36,744 bases of DNA from GCA-2862585 sp036340235 (GCA_036340235.1 JAYYZE010000034.1:1-36744), one strand, 5' to 3'; shown: positions 8,936-16,776, counted from the first letter of the stretch. Made by a program: numbers and translations. The notes: generated from the sequence alone by a model not told the origin.

Positions 8936-9646
8936 CTATCTGTTGACCACTAACCGTTTAATTGCTTTAATATCGTTATTGACATAAATATTTGCAAAGT
9001 ATAAACCATTGGGTGTGTTATTCAAGTCAAAAATCAAAGTACCTTCGGCTTTATCAATTAGTTGGTGTGTAATAGTGTTACCGAGCATGTCAGTAAGTAC
9101 CACCCTGGCCACTTGACCAGATTGCAATTGATAATCCAAGCTAGTAGTCGAAGCTGTTGGATTTGGGTGGAAATATGAAAATCCATTGGCTGATAAGGAT
9201 TCCTCAAGCGACACCGTTAGGGCGTTAAAAGTCACATTGACACAAGCCGAATCGGCCATATTATTGTTGTCGTAGGCACAGTATTTGATAGTCACTGAGC
9301 CCAACACCTGATTAGGCAAATAATGCACTGAAAGGGTGCTGTCGTTGGTTTGGTTGGCCTCAAAAGTAATGGGCGCTGTGGAAACAGATACTTGAGGGGT
9401 GTAGCAGGCTGTCCAACAAAAGTAATTTTCCGTTCCAGGAAGGCCATTTAGCACTTCTCTTGAAACCATAATGTCTTTGGTTTCGTCAGAAATATTTTGA
9501 ACCGTAATTTCTGTGCTGATGTCAGTAAATGGACTAGTAATAGACGCATTCACTGGATTGGTATGAGGGGTAAGTTGTATGCTTTGTGCCAACACTAAAT
9601 GGCAAGACAACATTAGTATGGCAATTATTACTTTGCTCATATTCAT
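8936..9646 (-). CDS. Small secreted T9SS cargo protein with four cysteines
   Basis: This 236-residue protein has a signal peptide over residues 1-20 (cleaved before QSIQL). The mature part has a beta-sandwich-like region of about 120 residues holding four cysteines: Cys77 and Cys81 in YFCWTACYTP, Cys123 in KYCAYD and Cys135 in DSACVN. This FCW...CY arrangement resembles a common family of small Bacteroidota T9SS cargo of unknown role. Residues 158-236 form a type A T9SS sorting domain: the HPNPTAS start motif, a NGLYFANI strand, and an end in KAIKRLVVNR. The domain directs the protein through SprA to the cell surface or outside. The gene is divergent from the thioredoxin-domain cargo gene, with a promoter box at 9675-9682, and ends at a terminator. 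The paired cysteines make it a conceivable disulfide partner of the neighbouring thioredoxin proteins, but that is speculation. Confidence 0.85.
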   Translation of the reverse strand: MNMSKVIIAILMLSCHLVLAQSIQLTPHTNPVNASITSPFTDISTEITVQNISDETKDIMVSREVLNGLPGTENYFCWTACYTPQVSVSTAPITFEANQTNDSTLSVHYLPNQVLGSVTIKYCAYDNNNMADSACVNVTFNALTVSLEESLSANGFSYFHPNPTASTTSLDYQLQSGQVARVVLTDMLGNTITHQLIDKAEGTLIFDLNNTPNGLYFANIYVNNDIKAIKRLVVNR

Positions 9647-9674
9647 AATTTTTAGTTGTTAGGTTAAGTAACTT

Positions 9675-9682
9675 CAAAGATA
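9675..9682 (-). promoter_or_regulatory. -7 box TATCTTTG for the small T9SS cargo gene
   Basis: The minus strand reads TATCTTTG, a full match to TAnnTTTG. The start site would be near 9670, about 24 nt before the ATG at 9646. The same octamer precedes ruvB and the SPOR-domain gene in this window, which supports it. No clear -33 element is visible. Confidence 0.55.
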
Positions 9683-9744
9683 GTAAATAGAATAAACACA
9701 TGCTATTAATAAAGTTAAAATTAATGATTGTTTATATTTTTTGC

Positions 9745-9752
9745 TACTTTTG
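9745..9752 (+). promoter_or_regulatory. -7 box TACTTTTG for the thioredoxin-domain T9SS cargo gene
   Basis: TACTTTTG matches TAnnTTTG. A TTG lies at 9728-9730 but only 14 nt upstream, shorter than the usual 17-23. Transcription would begin near 9758, giving a leader of about 17 nt. The box faces away from the one at 9675-9682, so the 128-bp gap is a compact divergent promoter region. Confidence 0.5.
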
Positions 9753-9774
9753 TTTGACTTAACAAAATCACATT

Positions 9775-11385
9775 ATGAAACATACAATACTACTATTTTC
9801 AATGCTTTTATTAGTATTTTCTTTTAACACTAGTGCACAGGTGTTATTTGAAGAAAACTTTGACAATGGCATTCCAAACACATTTAACTTAATTGACGTT
9901 GATGGCGCTACAGCAAACGAAAACGTAGCTCAATACCAAGGCTCTTTTTCAGCCGGAAACCTTGGCGGCCAAGACTGTGCTGTAAGTACCTCATGGCTAA
10001 ATCCGGTCGGCGTTACTGACGACTGGATGGTTACTCCAGCTATTACGATGACTAATGGTATCATTTACTTAACTTTTAACGCTTATGCTCCAGACCCGAG
10101 CTATGCGGATGGAGTGGAGGTCTATGTTTCTACTTCCGGACAAGATGTAGCAGACTTTGGTGGACAAGCCCTTTACAACTCTACCTCGACTGGTGAAGCC
10201 GATCAATGGACATTACGAAGTGTCGATTTATCTAATTACAGTGGGCAAACTATTTACATTGCTTTCAGAAACAACTCCGATGACGACTACTTACTAGGTA
10301 TTGATGATATTAAAGTCAAAGTACTAGGAGAAAATGACGCGCAGTTATCTAACGCTACTATTGATAGCCCACTAGAGGGTAACAGAACCGTAGAGGTTGA
10401 AGTAACTAACGGTGGCTCAAACTCTATTACATCTTTTGATGTTGAATGGACTTTTGACGGCTCCAGCTACACTGAAAACGTTACAAACGAAAACTTAGAA
10501 ACTGGACAATCGACCAATGTTCAGCTTAGCTTAGGTGACTTGGTAGAAGGATCTTACAACTTTAGCGCTGAAGTTACTAATGTTAATGCTGGCACAGATC
10601 CTGATATGAGTGACAACTCTTTGCTTGACCAAACCATCAACATTACCGTTCCTGTGCCTGACTTTAGTCTCACAGATACCGACGGTAACGCTTGGAAGTT
10701 ATATGACCAGCTAGCTAGTGGCAAAATGGTAGTACTTGACTTCTTTGCCTCATGGTGCGGCCCATGTCAATCATCTACACCTGAGCTTAACACATTTTTT
10801 GTTGCAAATTCCGACAACGTTGACGTCTTTGGTATCACCATTGAACAAGGCGACAATGATGCCGTAGTAAACGGTTTAGGATGGGGCGCTACTTATCCTA
10901 AGTTCTCATTCTCAAATGAGGGCTACGCTCAATACGACCATTATGCTAGAGTTATGGGCAATAACACCCAAGGGTCTATCCCATTTTTCATCATGATTTG
11001 CCCAAATCAAGCTAATCTAGCTTACAGTGAAGTTGTGGCTAGTGAGGTGGGCTTTGGATCAGGTATGTTTAATACCACCTTCTTCCCCGAAATTGCCCAA
11101 TGTAGTGGTGTGTCGGTAGATGAAATATTGAGATCAGACCTCAGCGTATACCCTAATCCTGTACAATCCAATGCCACTATCGACTTCAATCTAAATGAAG
11201 CATCAGATGTACGTCTAGACGTCGTTAACGTATTGGGTCAAACGCTAATTAGTAACAACTACAACGCTAATTCTGGCAATAATTCCATAGACATTAACGT
11301 TGATAAACTAACTAACGGCATCTACTTTGCAAACCTCATTGCAAAAGGTGAAGTAAAAACCATTAAGATGACTGTTAGCAAATAA
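9775..11385 (+). CDS. Secreted T9SS cargo with choice-of-anchor J, CARDB-like and thioredoxin domains
   Basis: This 536-residue multidomain protein has a signal peptide over residues 1-21. A choice-of-anchor J / MAM-like jelly-roll covers about residues 24-183 (EENFDNGIPNTF at its start, DDWMVTPAI, and GIDDIKV at its end). A CARDB-like Ig module spans about 188-290. A TlpA/redoxin-type thioredoxin domain spans about 294-440, with active site WCGPC (Cys328, Cys331) and a cis-proline candidate at Pro403 in GSIPFF. A type A T9SS sorting domain covers 456-536 (VYPNPVQSNATIDF, NGIYFANL, KTIKMTVSK). A surface-exported thioredoxin with an intact CxxC is unusual, because the outside lacks the normal cytosolic reductant. 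The gene ends at a strong terminator and is followed by a second thioredoxin gene, so it is likely a separate unit with related function. Confidence 0.9.
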   Translation: MKHTILLFSMLLLVFSFNTSAQVLFEENFDNGIPNTFNLIDVDGATANENVAQYQGSFSAGNLGGQDCAVSTSWLNPVGVTDDWMVTPAITMTNGIIYLTFNAYAPDPSYADGVEVYVSTSGQDVADFGGQALYNSTSTGEADQWTLRSVDLSNYSGQTIYIAFRNNSDDDYLLGIDDIKVKVLGENDAQLSNATIDSPLEGNRTVEVEVTNGGSNSITSFDVEWTFDGSSYTENVTNENLETGQSTNVQLSLGDLVEGSYNFSAEVTNVNAGTDPDMSDNSLLDQTINITVPVPDFSLTDTDGNAWKLYDQLASGKMVVLDFFASWCGPCQSSTPELNTFFVANSDNVDVFGITIEQGDNDAVVNGLGWGATYPKFSFSNEGYAQYDHYARVMGNNTQGSIPFFIMICPNQANLAYSEVVASEVGFGSGMFNTTFFPEIAQCSGVSVDEILRSDLSVYPNPVQSNATIDFNLNEASDVRLDVVNVLGQTLISNNYNANSGNNSIDINVDKLTNGIYFANLIAKGEVKTIKMTVSK

Positions 11386-11405
11386 TAGGATAATTTGCTT
11401 AAAAC

Positions 11406-11450
11406 AAAAAAGGTCAGTAGATTAGCCAAACTAATTACTGGCCTTTTTTT
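11406..11450 (+). terminator. Strong rho-independent terminator
   Basis: GGTCAGTA (11412-11419) pairs with TACTGGCC (11436-11443) with one G-U pair. An inner ATTA/TAAT extension lies past one unpaired G. A-rich flanks run before the stem and a run of seven T follows it. It separates the T9SS thioredoxin gene from the downstream operon. Confidence 0.9.
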
Positions 11451-11476
11451 ATTTAATAACTAAACAACAACACACT

Positions 11477-11971
11477 ATGAAAAATTTGCTTTTTGTTTCG
11501 GCTTTAGCACTGTTTACCTTCACTAACGCCTTGTCGCAAAACCGAGCACTTCCCAATGTGTTTCTAAAGACATTGGACAATGCCACTATCAGCTCTTCCG
11601 AATTTGATAACGATGGCCAACCAATTATCATCAGTTTCTGGGCCACTTGGTGCAAACCATGTATTAAAGAGCTATCCAATATTACCGAAGTGTATGAAGA
11701 TTGGCAAAATGAAACAGGTGTTAAACTCATTGCTATTTCTATTGATGACGCTAGAAACATTGCCAAAGTAAAACCAAAAGTTAACTCAGAACTTTGGGAA
11801 TACGAAGTCTATTGCGACCCCAACGGTGACTTCAAACGCGCCATGGGTGTAAGCACCGTACCTCACACCTTTTTACTTAATGGTAAAAAAGAAATCGTGT
11901 ACCAACACACAGGCTACAAAGATGGCGACGAATACGACTTATTTGAAAAAGTTAAAAAATACGCCAAGTAA
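11477..11971 (+). CDS. TlpA-family periplasmic thioredoxin-like protein
   Basis: This 164-residue protein has a signal peptide over about residues 1-20 (cleaved near ALSQ). A single thioredoxin fold of the TlpA/ResA type follows, with active site FWATWCKPC (Cys59, Cys62) and the cis-proline loop VSTVPHTFLL. Such proteins reduce or rearrange protein disulfides in the envelope. There is no lipobox, so it is probably soluble in the periplasm. It is the first gene of a tight plus-strand run and ends 3 nt before the DUF6029 gene. Its particular substrate is unknown; the Cys pair of the next gene's product and the CxxC lipoprotein two genes on are candidates. No promoter box is clear in the 27 nt after the terminator. 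Confidence 0.92.
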   Translation: MKNLLFVSALALFTFTNALSQNRALPNVFLKTLDNATISSSEFDNDGQPIIISFWATWCKPCIKELSNITEVYEDWQNETGVKLIAISIDDARNIAKVKPKVNSELWEYEVYCDPNGDFKRAMGVSTVPHTFLLNGKKEIVYQHTGYKDGDEYDLFEKVKKYAK

Positions 11972-11974
11972 ACA

Positions 11975-13630
11975 ATGAAGTATTTTTTCTTACTAGCATT
12001 ATGTTGCTGCCCGTTTTTGACGTTTGCACAAGACAACAATCCGGGCACCATTCAAGGCGACTTTAACCTTAACGTCCAGACCTATTACGAAGATTCGACC
12101 ATCAATGCCGCAGCAGTCGATGAGTTTATGCTGATGAATGGCTATGCCAATATTCTTTTCAACAAGGGAAATTTTACGGCTGGTGTGCGCTATGAAAACT
12201 ACTCGAATGCTCTTTTAGGCTTTAATGCTGACTACAATGGTCATGGTATCCCCTACCGTTTTGCACAATATACCATTCACGGCTTAGATATTACCGTCGG
12301 TAATTTTTACGAACAATTTGGCAATGGCCTCATATTTAGAAGTTACGAAGAAAGAAACCTTGGAATCGACAATGTAATGGATGGTTTTCGTTTAAAATAT
12401 TTACCCCTCAGAGGACTTATTTTAAAAGGGTTTATTGCTAAGCAGCGATTGTTTTGGGAACATGGGCCTGGTATTGTTAGGGGTATCGATGGTGAACTGA
12501 ACCTCAACCAAGCCATTACATTTCTGAAAAGTAGTAAAACAAACGCCGTCATAGGCGGAAGTTTTGTTAGCCGCTTTCAGGAAGATAACAACCCCGTTTA
12601 TAACCTTCCAAAAAACGTAGCGGCCTATGCCCTAAGAACCAGTATTAATAGAGGCAAAATCTCTTTTAACTCTGAATACGCTTATAAGTATAACGACCCC
12701 AAGGGAGGTATTGCTTCCAACAATTACGCTCCTGGCATGGCCCTAACCTCTCACCTTAGCTACTCTCAAAGAGGGTTAGGTATACTTTTGGAGGCCCACA
12801 GAGTAGATAATATGGACTATCGGTCCAAGCGAGGTGCCTCGCTAAACGATCTAACACTTAGCTATATTCCCGCCATTAGCAAACAACACGTTTACACCCT
12901 AGCGGCATTCTACCCATTTGCAACTCAGCCAATGGGCGAGTTAGGCTTTCAAGGACAAATAAACTATACCTTCAAGAAGAAAAGCAAAATCGGCGGTAAA
13001 TACGGCACTCAAGTTGCCCTAAACTACTCTAGAATCAACGGCTTAAATGGCGGTCATTCTGTACTCACTGAAAGTGGTAGTCATACGCCCATATTTTTTA
13101 GCATAAAGGGTGAAGACCTATATTTTAGAGACTTTAATGTTGATGTAAAAAAGAAAATCAGTAAGAAAGTGAAGATAATGGCCAATTACGTTGACCTCAT
13201 TTACAATAAAGACGTCATTGAAGGAAAAAATAATGGTAAGGACGTGCACGCCCGAATTGGTATTATGGAGGTTAATTACAAGATTAAACCCAAACACACC
13301 ATTCGAAGCGAATTTCAATACCTCAATGTAGATAAAAAGGACACCTATTACCAAGACCAAGGCGACTGGCTGATGGGCTTGGTAGAATACACCATCTCTC
13401 CCCATTGGTTTTTTGCCATTATGGACCAATACAATGGGGGCTATACCAGCGAAAGCAAACGCTATGACGCCGTACACTATTTGAATCTTAGCTGCGGCTA
13501 TTCCAAAGGTACCAATCGCTTTGAATTGGGATATGGGAAAAAAAGAGCAGGTATCTTTTGCGTTGGTGGTGTGTGTAGAGAGGTTCCCTCTTCAAATGGC
13601 TTCACTCTTAGTATAACCTCTAGCTTTTAA
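11975..13630 (+). CDS. DUF6029-family outer-membrane beta-barrel protein
   Basis: This 551-residue protein has a signal peptide over about residues 1-18. The body alternates polar and aromatic strands, like an outer-membrane barrel, and ends in Phe (ITSSF). Motifs near the N-terminus (GDFNLNVQTYYEDS; NFYEQFGNGLIFRSYEER; GVRYENY) match what I recall of DUF6029, a Bacteroidota family of unknown function. Near the C-terminus is a notable C-x4-C pair, Cys529 and Cys534 in GIFCVGGVCREVP, placed before the last barrel strands. The close coupling to a TlpA-like thioredoxin (3-nt gap) and to a CxxC lipoprotein (3-nt gap) suggests that the pair is redox-active or needs help to form. Family assignment is from memory of the motifs; porin-like function is inference. 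Confidence 0.8.
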   Translation: MKYFFLLALCCCPFLTFAQDNNPGTIQGDFNLNVQTYYEDSTINAAAVDEFMLMNGYANILFNKGNFTAGVRYENYSNALLGFNADYNGHGIPYRFAQYTIHGLDITVGNFYEQFGNGLIFRSYEERNLGIDNVMDGFRLKYLPLRGLILKGFIAKQRLFWEHGPGIVRGIDGELNLNQAITFLKSSKTNAVIGGSFVSRFQEDNNPVYNLPKNVAAYALRTSINRGKISFNSEYAYKYNDPKGGIASNNYAPGMALTSHLSYSQRGLGILLEAHRVDNMDYRSKRGASLNDLTLSYIPAISKQHVYTLAAFYPFATQPMGELGFQGQINYTFKKKSKIGGKYGTQVALNYSRINGLNGGHSVLTESGSHTPIFFSIKGEDLYFRDFNVDVKKKISKKVKIMANYVDLIYNKDVIEGKNNGKDVHARIGIMEVNYKIKPKHTIRSEFQYLNVDKKDTYYQDQGDWLMGLVEYTISPHWFFAIMDQYNGGYTSESKRYDAVHYLNLSCGYSKGTNRFELGYGKKRAGIFCVGGVCREVPSSNGFTLSITSSF

Positions 13631-13633
13631 ATT

Positions 13634-14434
13634 ATGAAAACAACGATTCCAATTATACTCATCGTTATGGCCTTCCTTGTAGCCTGCGACACTATTGAGC
13701 AGGACGATTTTTTGCAAAGTGGTAATAGCGGAGGAATAGATAGCACTACCATTATCAAAAAAGTGCTTATTGAAGACTTTACGGGCTTTAGATGCAAAAA
13801 TTGCCCAGAAGCAGCTACCGAGCTTCATGCCATTGAAGGGCTGTATGAAGGAAAAATTGTAGGTATAGGTATTCATGTGGGCTATTTTGCCACTCCTGCG
13901 GGTAGTTTTTCCACTGACTTTAGAACGGATGCCGGCGAAGAACTTGATGCGTTTTTTAGTGCCTCCCTTTCTGGATTACCCATAGGCTTGGTCAACCGAA
14001 TTGGCTTCCCCAACGCGCTAAGCCAACACACCGACTGGGCTAGTATGGTCCCTGACATAATCAACCAAGAAGCCACGGTGGCAATTTCCATAACAGACAA
14101 TGGCAGCAATCAAATTACGGTTCAAGCAAAAGAGCTAAGCAATGTCAGTGGCAACCTAAAGCTGGTAGTATGTATCACCGAAGATGGTATTATTGACAAT
14201 CAAATTGTTGGTAACGATGTGGTGGAAAACTACGAACACAATCATGTGCTGAGAACACACCTCAACGGCACTTGGGGTACAAATGTTAGTCTCAGCAGTG
14301 AATACACCTCATACGATTTTAGCTATGACCTTGACGCTAGCTGGCAAAGGAACAACTGCAATGCTATTGCTTACATTTATAATGACAGCAACAAGGAGGT
14401 CTTGCAAGTGGAGAAGATACACCTAACAAATTAA
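13634..14434 (+). CDS. Omp28-like lipoprotein with thioredoxin-type CxxC
   Basis: This 266-residue protein is a predicted lipoprotein: the signal ends FLVAC with the lipidated cysteine at residue 18. A segment VLIEDFTGFRCKNCPEAATE (residues 44-63) with Cys54 and Cys57 is the hallmark of the Omp28 family (named for a Porphyromonas outer-membrane protein), whose N-terminal part has a thioredoxin-like fold. GIHVGYF follows, then a C-terminal Ig-like region (about residues 155-265). It probably sits on the inner or outer leaflet of the outer membrane. The usual WCxxC tryptophan is replaced by Arg, so redox properties may differ from the TlpA neighbour. It is third in the operon, 3 nt after DUF6029 and 10 nt before DUF6588. 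Confidence 0.82.
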   Translation: MKTTIPIILIVMAFLVACDTIEQDDFLQSGNSGGIDSTTIIKKVLIEDFTGFRCKNCPEAATELHAIEGLYEGKIVGIGIHVGYFATPAGSFSTDFRTDAGEELDAFFSASLSGLPIGLVNRIGFPNALSQHTDWASMVPDIINQEATVAISITDNGSNQITVQAKELSNVSGNLKLVVCITEDGIIDNQIVGNDVVENYEHNHVLRTHLNGTWGTNVSLSSEYTSYDFSYDLDASWQRNNCNAIAYIYNDSNKEVLQVEKIHLTN

Positions 14435-14444
14435 GAATTCGTTT

Positions 14445-15419
14445 ATGAGAAAAATCACCTTAACAATGTTATTAGTCACTGGCTTTGCCTTGCACTCATC
14501 AAGCCAAGTGACTTTAGAAAGTAGTGAGGATGCTAAGGCCTTTTTGGGTAGTTACTTTTCTCCCTTTTCAGAAACCCTAGGTGCCGGCTTAAATAATGGG
14601 TGGTACAACACCGCCAAGCCCCACAAATTAGGTGGTTTTGATGTGAGTCTAACAGTCAATCTTGTTGGTATTTCAGATGAAAACAAAACATTTAATGTCA
14701 AGGAACTGGATAATTTTGATGTGCCGCCTGAAATGCCAAGCAACACACCGAGCATACTAGGCAGTGGACAAGGGTCACAAATTACCTATGACAATGGAGA
14801 AGGCATTAGCGGTACATTTACAATGCCCGAACAAGATTTTGACATTCCGTTTGTGCCTGTTCCGACACTCAATGCCGGATTTGGGCTTATCAAAGGTACC
14901 GAAGTCAATGTGCGTTACATTCCAAACTATGCCTTTGATATTGGTCTGATAGGCCAAGGGTCAATAGGTTTATATGGCGGTGGCTTAAAGCATGATATCC
15001 TCCAATGGATTCCGCTAGCCAAAAAATTACCCTTTGACTTGTCAGTACAAGCGGCGTTTAACCAACTGAACACCTCGTTTGAGATAGAAAGCCAAAGCGT
15101 TAATCAGGAGGTAAAGATGACCATTAACTCTAGCACCTACAACCTCATCATCTCAAAAAAATTAGCCCTGTTGACAGCCTACGCCAGTGCGGGAATCAGT
15201 AGCACTAGCTCCCAATTTGAAGGAAATACCACTTTCCAATTAGGAAGTACCGAGGTGATTACATTTAATGTTCCTCTAGATATCGACTTTGAAAAGGAAA
15301 GCTACTTCCAAGCGTCGGCTGGTGTTCGTATAAAGCTGGCTATTTTTACCATTACTGCTAGTCAGACATTTTCGGAATACCCCACCACATCGGCAGGTAT
15401 AGGCATTAGTTTTAGATGA
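14445..15419 (+). CDS. DUF6588-family predicted outer-membrane protein
   Basis: This 324-residue protein has a signal peptide over about residues 1-20 (cleaved near HSSSQ). The pattern AKAFLGSYFSPFSETLGAGL after the signal, and GLYGGGLKHDILQWIP with LPFDLSVQAAFNQL mid-protein, match my memory of DUF6588, a Bacteroidota family of unknown function. Alternating strands and a final aromatic-basic tail (GISFR) suggest a beta-barrel. It has no cysteine, so it is not itself a thiol protein. Its stop overlaps the next start by 4 nt (ATGA). Confidence 0.72.
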   Translation: MRKITLTMLLVTGFALHSSSQVTLESSEDAKAFLGSYFSPFSETLGAGLNNGWYNTAKPHKLGGFDVSLTVNLVGISDENKTFNVKELDNFDVPPEMPSNTPSILGSGQGSQITYDNGEGISGTFTMPEQDFDIPFVPVPTLNAGFGLIKGTEVNVRYIPNYAFDIGLIGQGSIGLYGGGLKHDILQWIPLAKKLPFDLSVQAAFNQLNTSFEIESQSVNQEVKMTINSSTYNLIISKKLALLTAYASAGISSTSSQFEGNTTFQLGSTEVITFNVPLDIDFEKESYFQASAGVRIKLAIFTITASQTFSEYPTTSAGIGISFR

Positions 15420-16006
15420 TTCGCCTAGTTGTAGTTCTTTTTTTGACCCTGTGGTCCGTAGTGGGCGTTTCTCAAAACTTTAAAGCAGGACTGCTAGTAG
15501 GGCCAAGCACCTCACAAGTGTCGGGCGATCAGCTCGGAGGGTTTAACAAAATAGGACTCAAAGTGGGGGGCTCTGTTAATCACCCCATTAACCCAGCCAC
15601 TAGAGGACAACTGGAAATATACTACATAGACAAAGGTAGCAATGATCAAAATAGCGACTTTGGCATTGACCTGTCGTACATAGAAACGTCCTGGTCTGTG
15701 CAAAAAACCGCCAAAGGATTTATCTATGAAGGCGGGCTTCTTCTTGGCGTACTCATCGATGGCAAGACCAAAGATATTTATGGCTACGAAGACCCCACTA
15801 AAGGCGACTTTTATAATTACGACATTGGTGGCAAGATAGGCGTCGGAATGAACATCCGACCAAAATGGCAACTGTTTTGGGAATTATCCAATACTCTGCC
15901 TCTATTCCCAGTTCAAGACCATCCAGGTGGTGCCACCTACGGCCTAAACAAAGGAAAATATAATTCCGTATTAAGTTTTTCTTTCCGATATTTGTTCTCT
16001 AAATGA
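15416..16006 (+). CDS. Small outer-membrane beta-barrel (PorT-like) protein
   Basis: This 196-residue protein has a signal peptide over about residues 1-19 (cleaved after VGVS). The mature part is a short barrel-like chain: GLLVGPSTSQVSGD at the start, repeated Gly-aromatic strands, KGFIYEGGLLLGVLIDGK, and a last strand ending RYLFSK. The layout is that of the 8-stranded PorT/OmpA-barrel class common in Bacteroidota; no more specific family can be named with confidence. Both ends overlap neighbours by 4 nt, which indicates translational coupling with DUF6588 and ubiX. Confidence 0.68.
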   Translation: MIRLVVVLFLTLWSVVGVSQNFKAGLLVGPSTSQVSGDQLGGFNKIGLKVGGSVNHPINPATRGQLEIYYIDKGSNDQNSDFGIDLSYIETSWSVQKTAKGFIYEGGLLLGVLIDGKTKDIYGYEDPTKGDFYNYDIGGKIGVGMNIRPKWQLFWELSNTLPLFPVQDHPGGATYGLNKGKYNSVLSFSFRYLFSK

Positions 16007-16572
16007 GCAAGACACATAAAATAGTGGTATCGGTGAGTGGCGCCAGTGGCGCTGTCTATGCTAAAGTACTGTTTGACAGACTACAAGCGCTGTCGGACCA
16101 AATTGATGACGTGGGCGTGCTCATGTCCGAAAACGCCAAATACGTGTGGCAAACCGAATTGGGAAATGACGATTACAAGAGATTGCCCTTTACCTTTTAC
16201 ACCCCGCAAGACTTTAATGCGCCCTTTGCATCGGGCTCGGCGCGCTACGAGAGTATGATTATTTGTCCTTGCTCCATGGGCACACTCGCCAGGATAGCTC
16301 AAGGGATTTCTAACGACCTGACCACCAGGGCCGCCGATGTTATTTTAAAAGAACGACGTAAGCTCGTTTTGGTGGCTCGCGACACTCCAATTAGTCTCAT
16401 ACACATCAACAACATGAAAACGGTCACTGAAGCCGGTGGCATCATTTGCCCAGCTTCCCCGTCTTTCTACAGCCATCCTGCGACTTTTGAAGAACTTGCC
16501 GCCACAGTAGTCGATAGGGTCATACAACTGGTCGGTTTAGACAACGACTCTTATCAATGGGGCAATGACTAA
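16003..16572 (+). CDS. ubiX: UbiX-family flavin prenyltransferase
   Basis: This 189-residue protein has the normal UbiX length. UbiX attaches a dimethylallyl group to FMN to make the prenylated flavin used by UbiD-type decarboxylases. Motifs: VSGASGAVYA near residues 11-20 (FMN phosphate binding), FASGSARYESMIICPCSMGT near 75-94, RAADVILKERRKLVLVARDTP at 109-129, and PSFYSHP with Tyr156. The Arg-Glu pair expected before TP is Arg126-Asp127 here, a conservative change at a position that is Glu in well-studied UbiX. No ubiD gene lies in the window. It is the last gene of the envelope operon and overlaps the barrel gene by 4 nt. Loss of specificity is possible, but the binding residues otherwise look intact. 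Confidence 0.93.
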   Translation: MSKTHKIVVSVSGASGAVYAKVLFDRLQALSDQIDDVGVLMSENAKYVWQTELGNDDYKRLPFTFYTPQDFNAPFASGSARYESMIICPCSMGTLARIAQGISNDLTTRAADVILKERRKLVLVARDTPISLIHINNMKTVTEAGGIICPASPSFYSHPATFEELAATVVDRVIQLVGLDNDSYQWGND

Positions 16573-16614
16573 CTGTTAGAACTTTTTTTATAAATTTCCT
16601 TAAAATTAACGCCC

Positions 16615-16776
16615 ATGAATGCTTCCCAACTTCACCGAAGTTACACCATACACCGATTTTTTGGTTTCAAGAAAAGAGCCTCCACATGCGTACTGAGCCA
16701 TCGACTAAATGTATCGCGTGCAACACTATTTAGAGACTTGGAAGTGCTCAAGGACATTGGCGCTACCCTAGACTAA
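16615..16776 (+). CDS. 53-residue winged-helix DNA-binding protein or remnant
   Basis: An ATG at 16615 opens a 53-residue frame with stop TAA at 16774-16776. The segment CVLSHRLNVSRATLFRDLEV with LKDIGATLD matches the recognition part of the helix-turn-helix type 11 domain found at the N-terminus of YafY/WYL-type and DeoR-like regulators (pattern R-L-x-V-S-R-x-T-hydrophobic-x-R-D-hydrophobic). In those proteins an effector domain follows; here the chain stops right after the wing-proximal 'GA' turn. It may be a true stand-alone mini-regulator or a truncated one. It lies 42 nt after ubiX, and an inverted repeat that could be an operator lies 70 nt further on. Confidence 0.55.
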   Translation: MNASQLHRSYTIHRFFGFKKRASTCVLSHRLNVSRATLFRDLEVLKDIGATLD

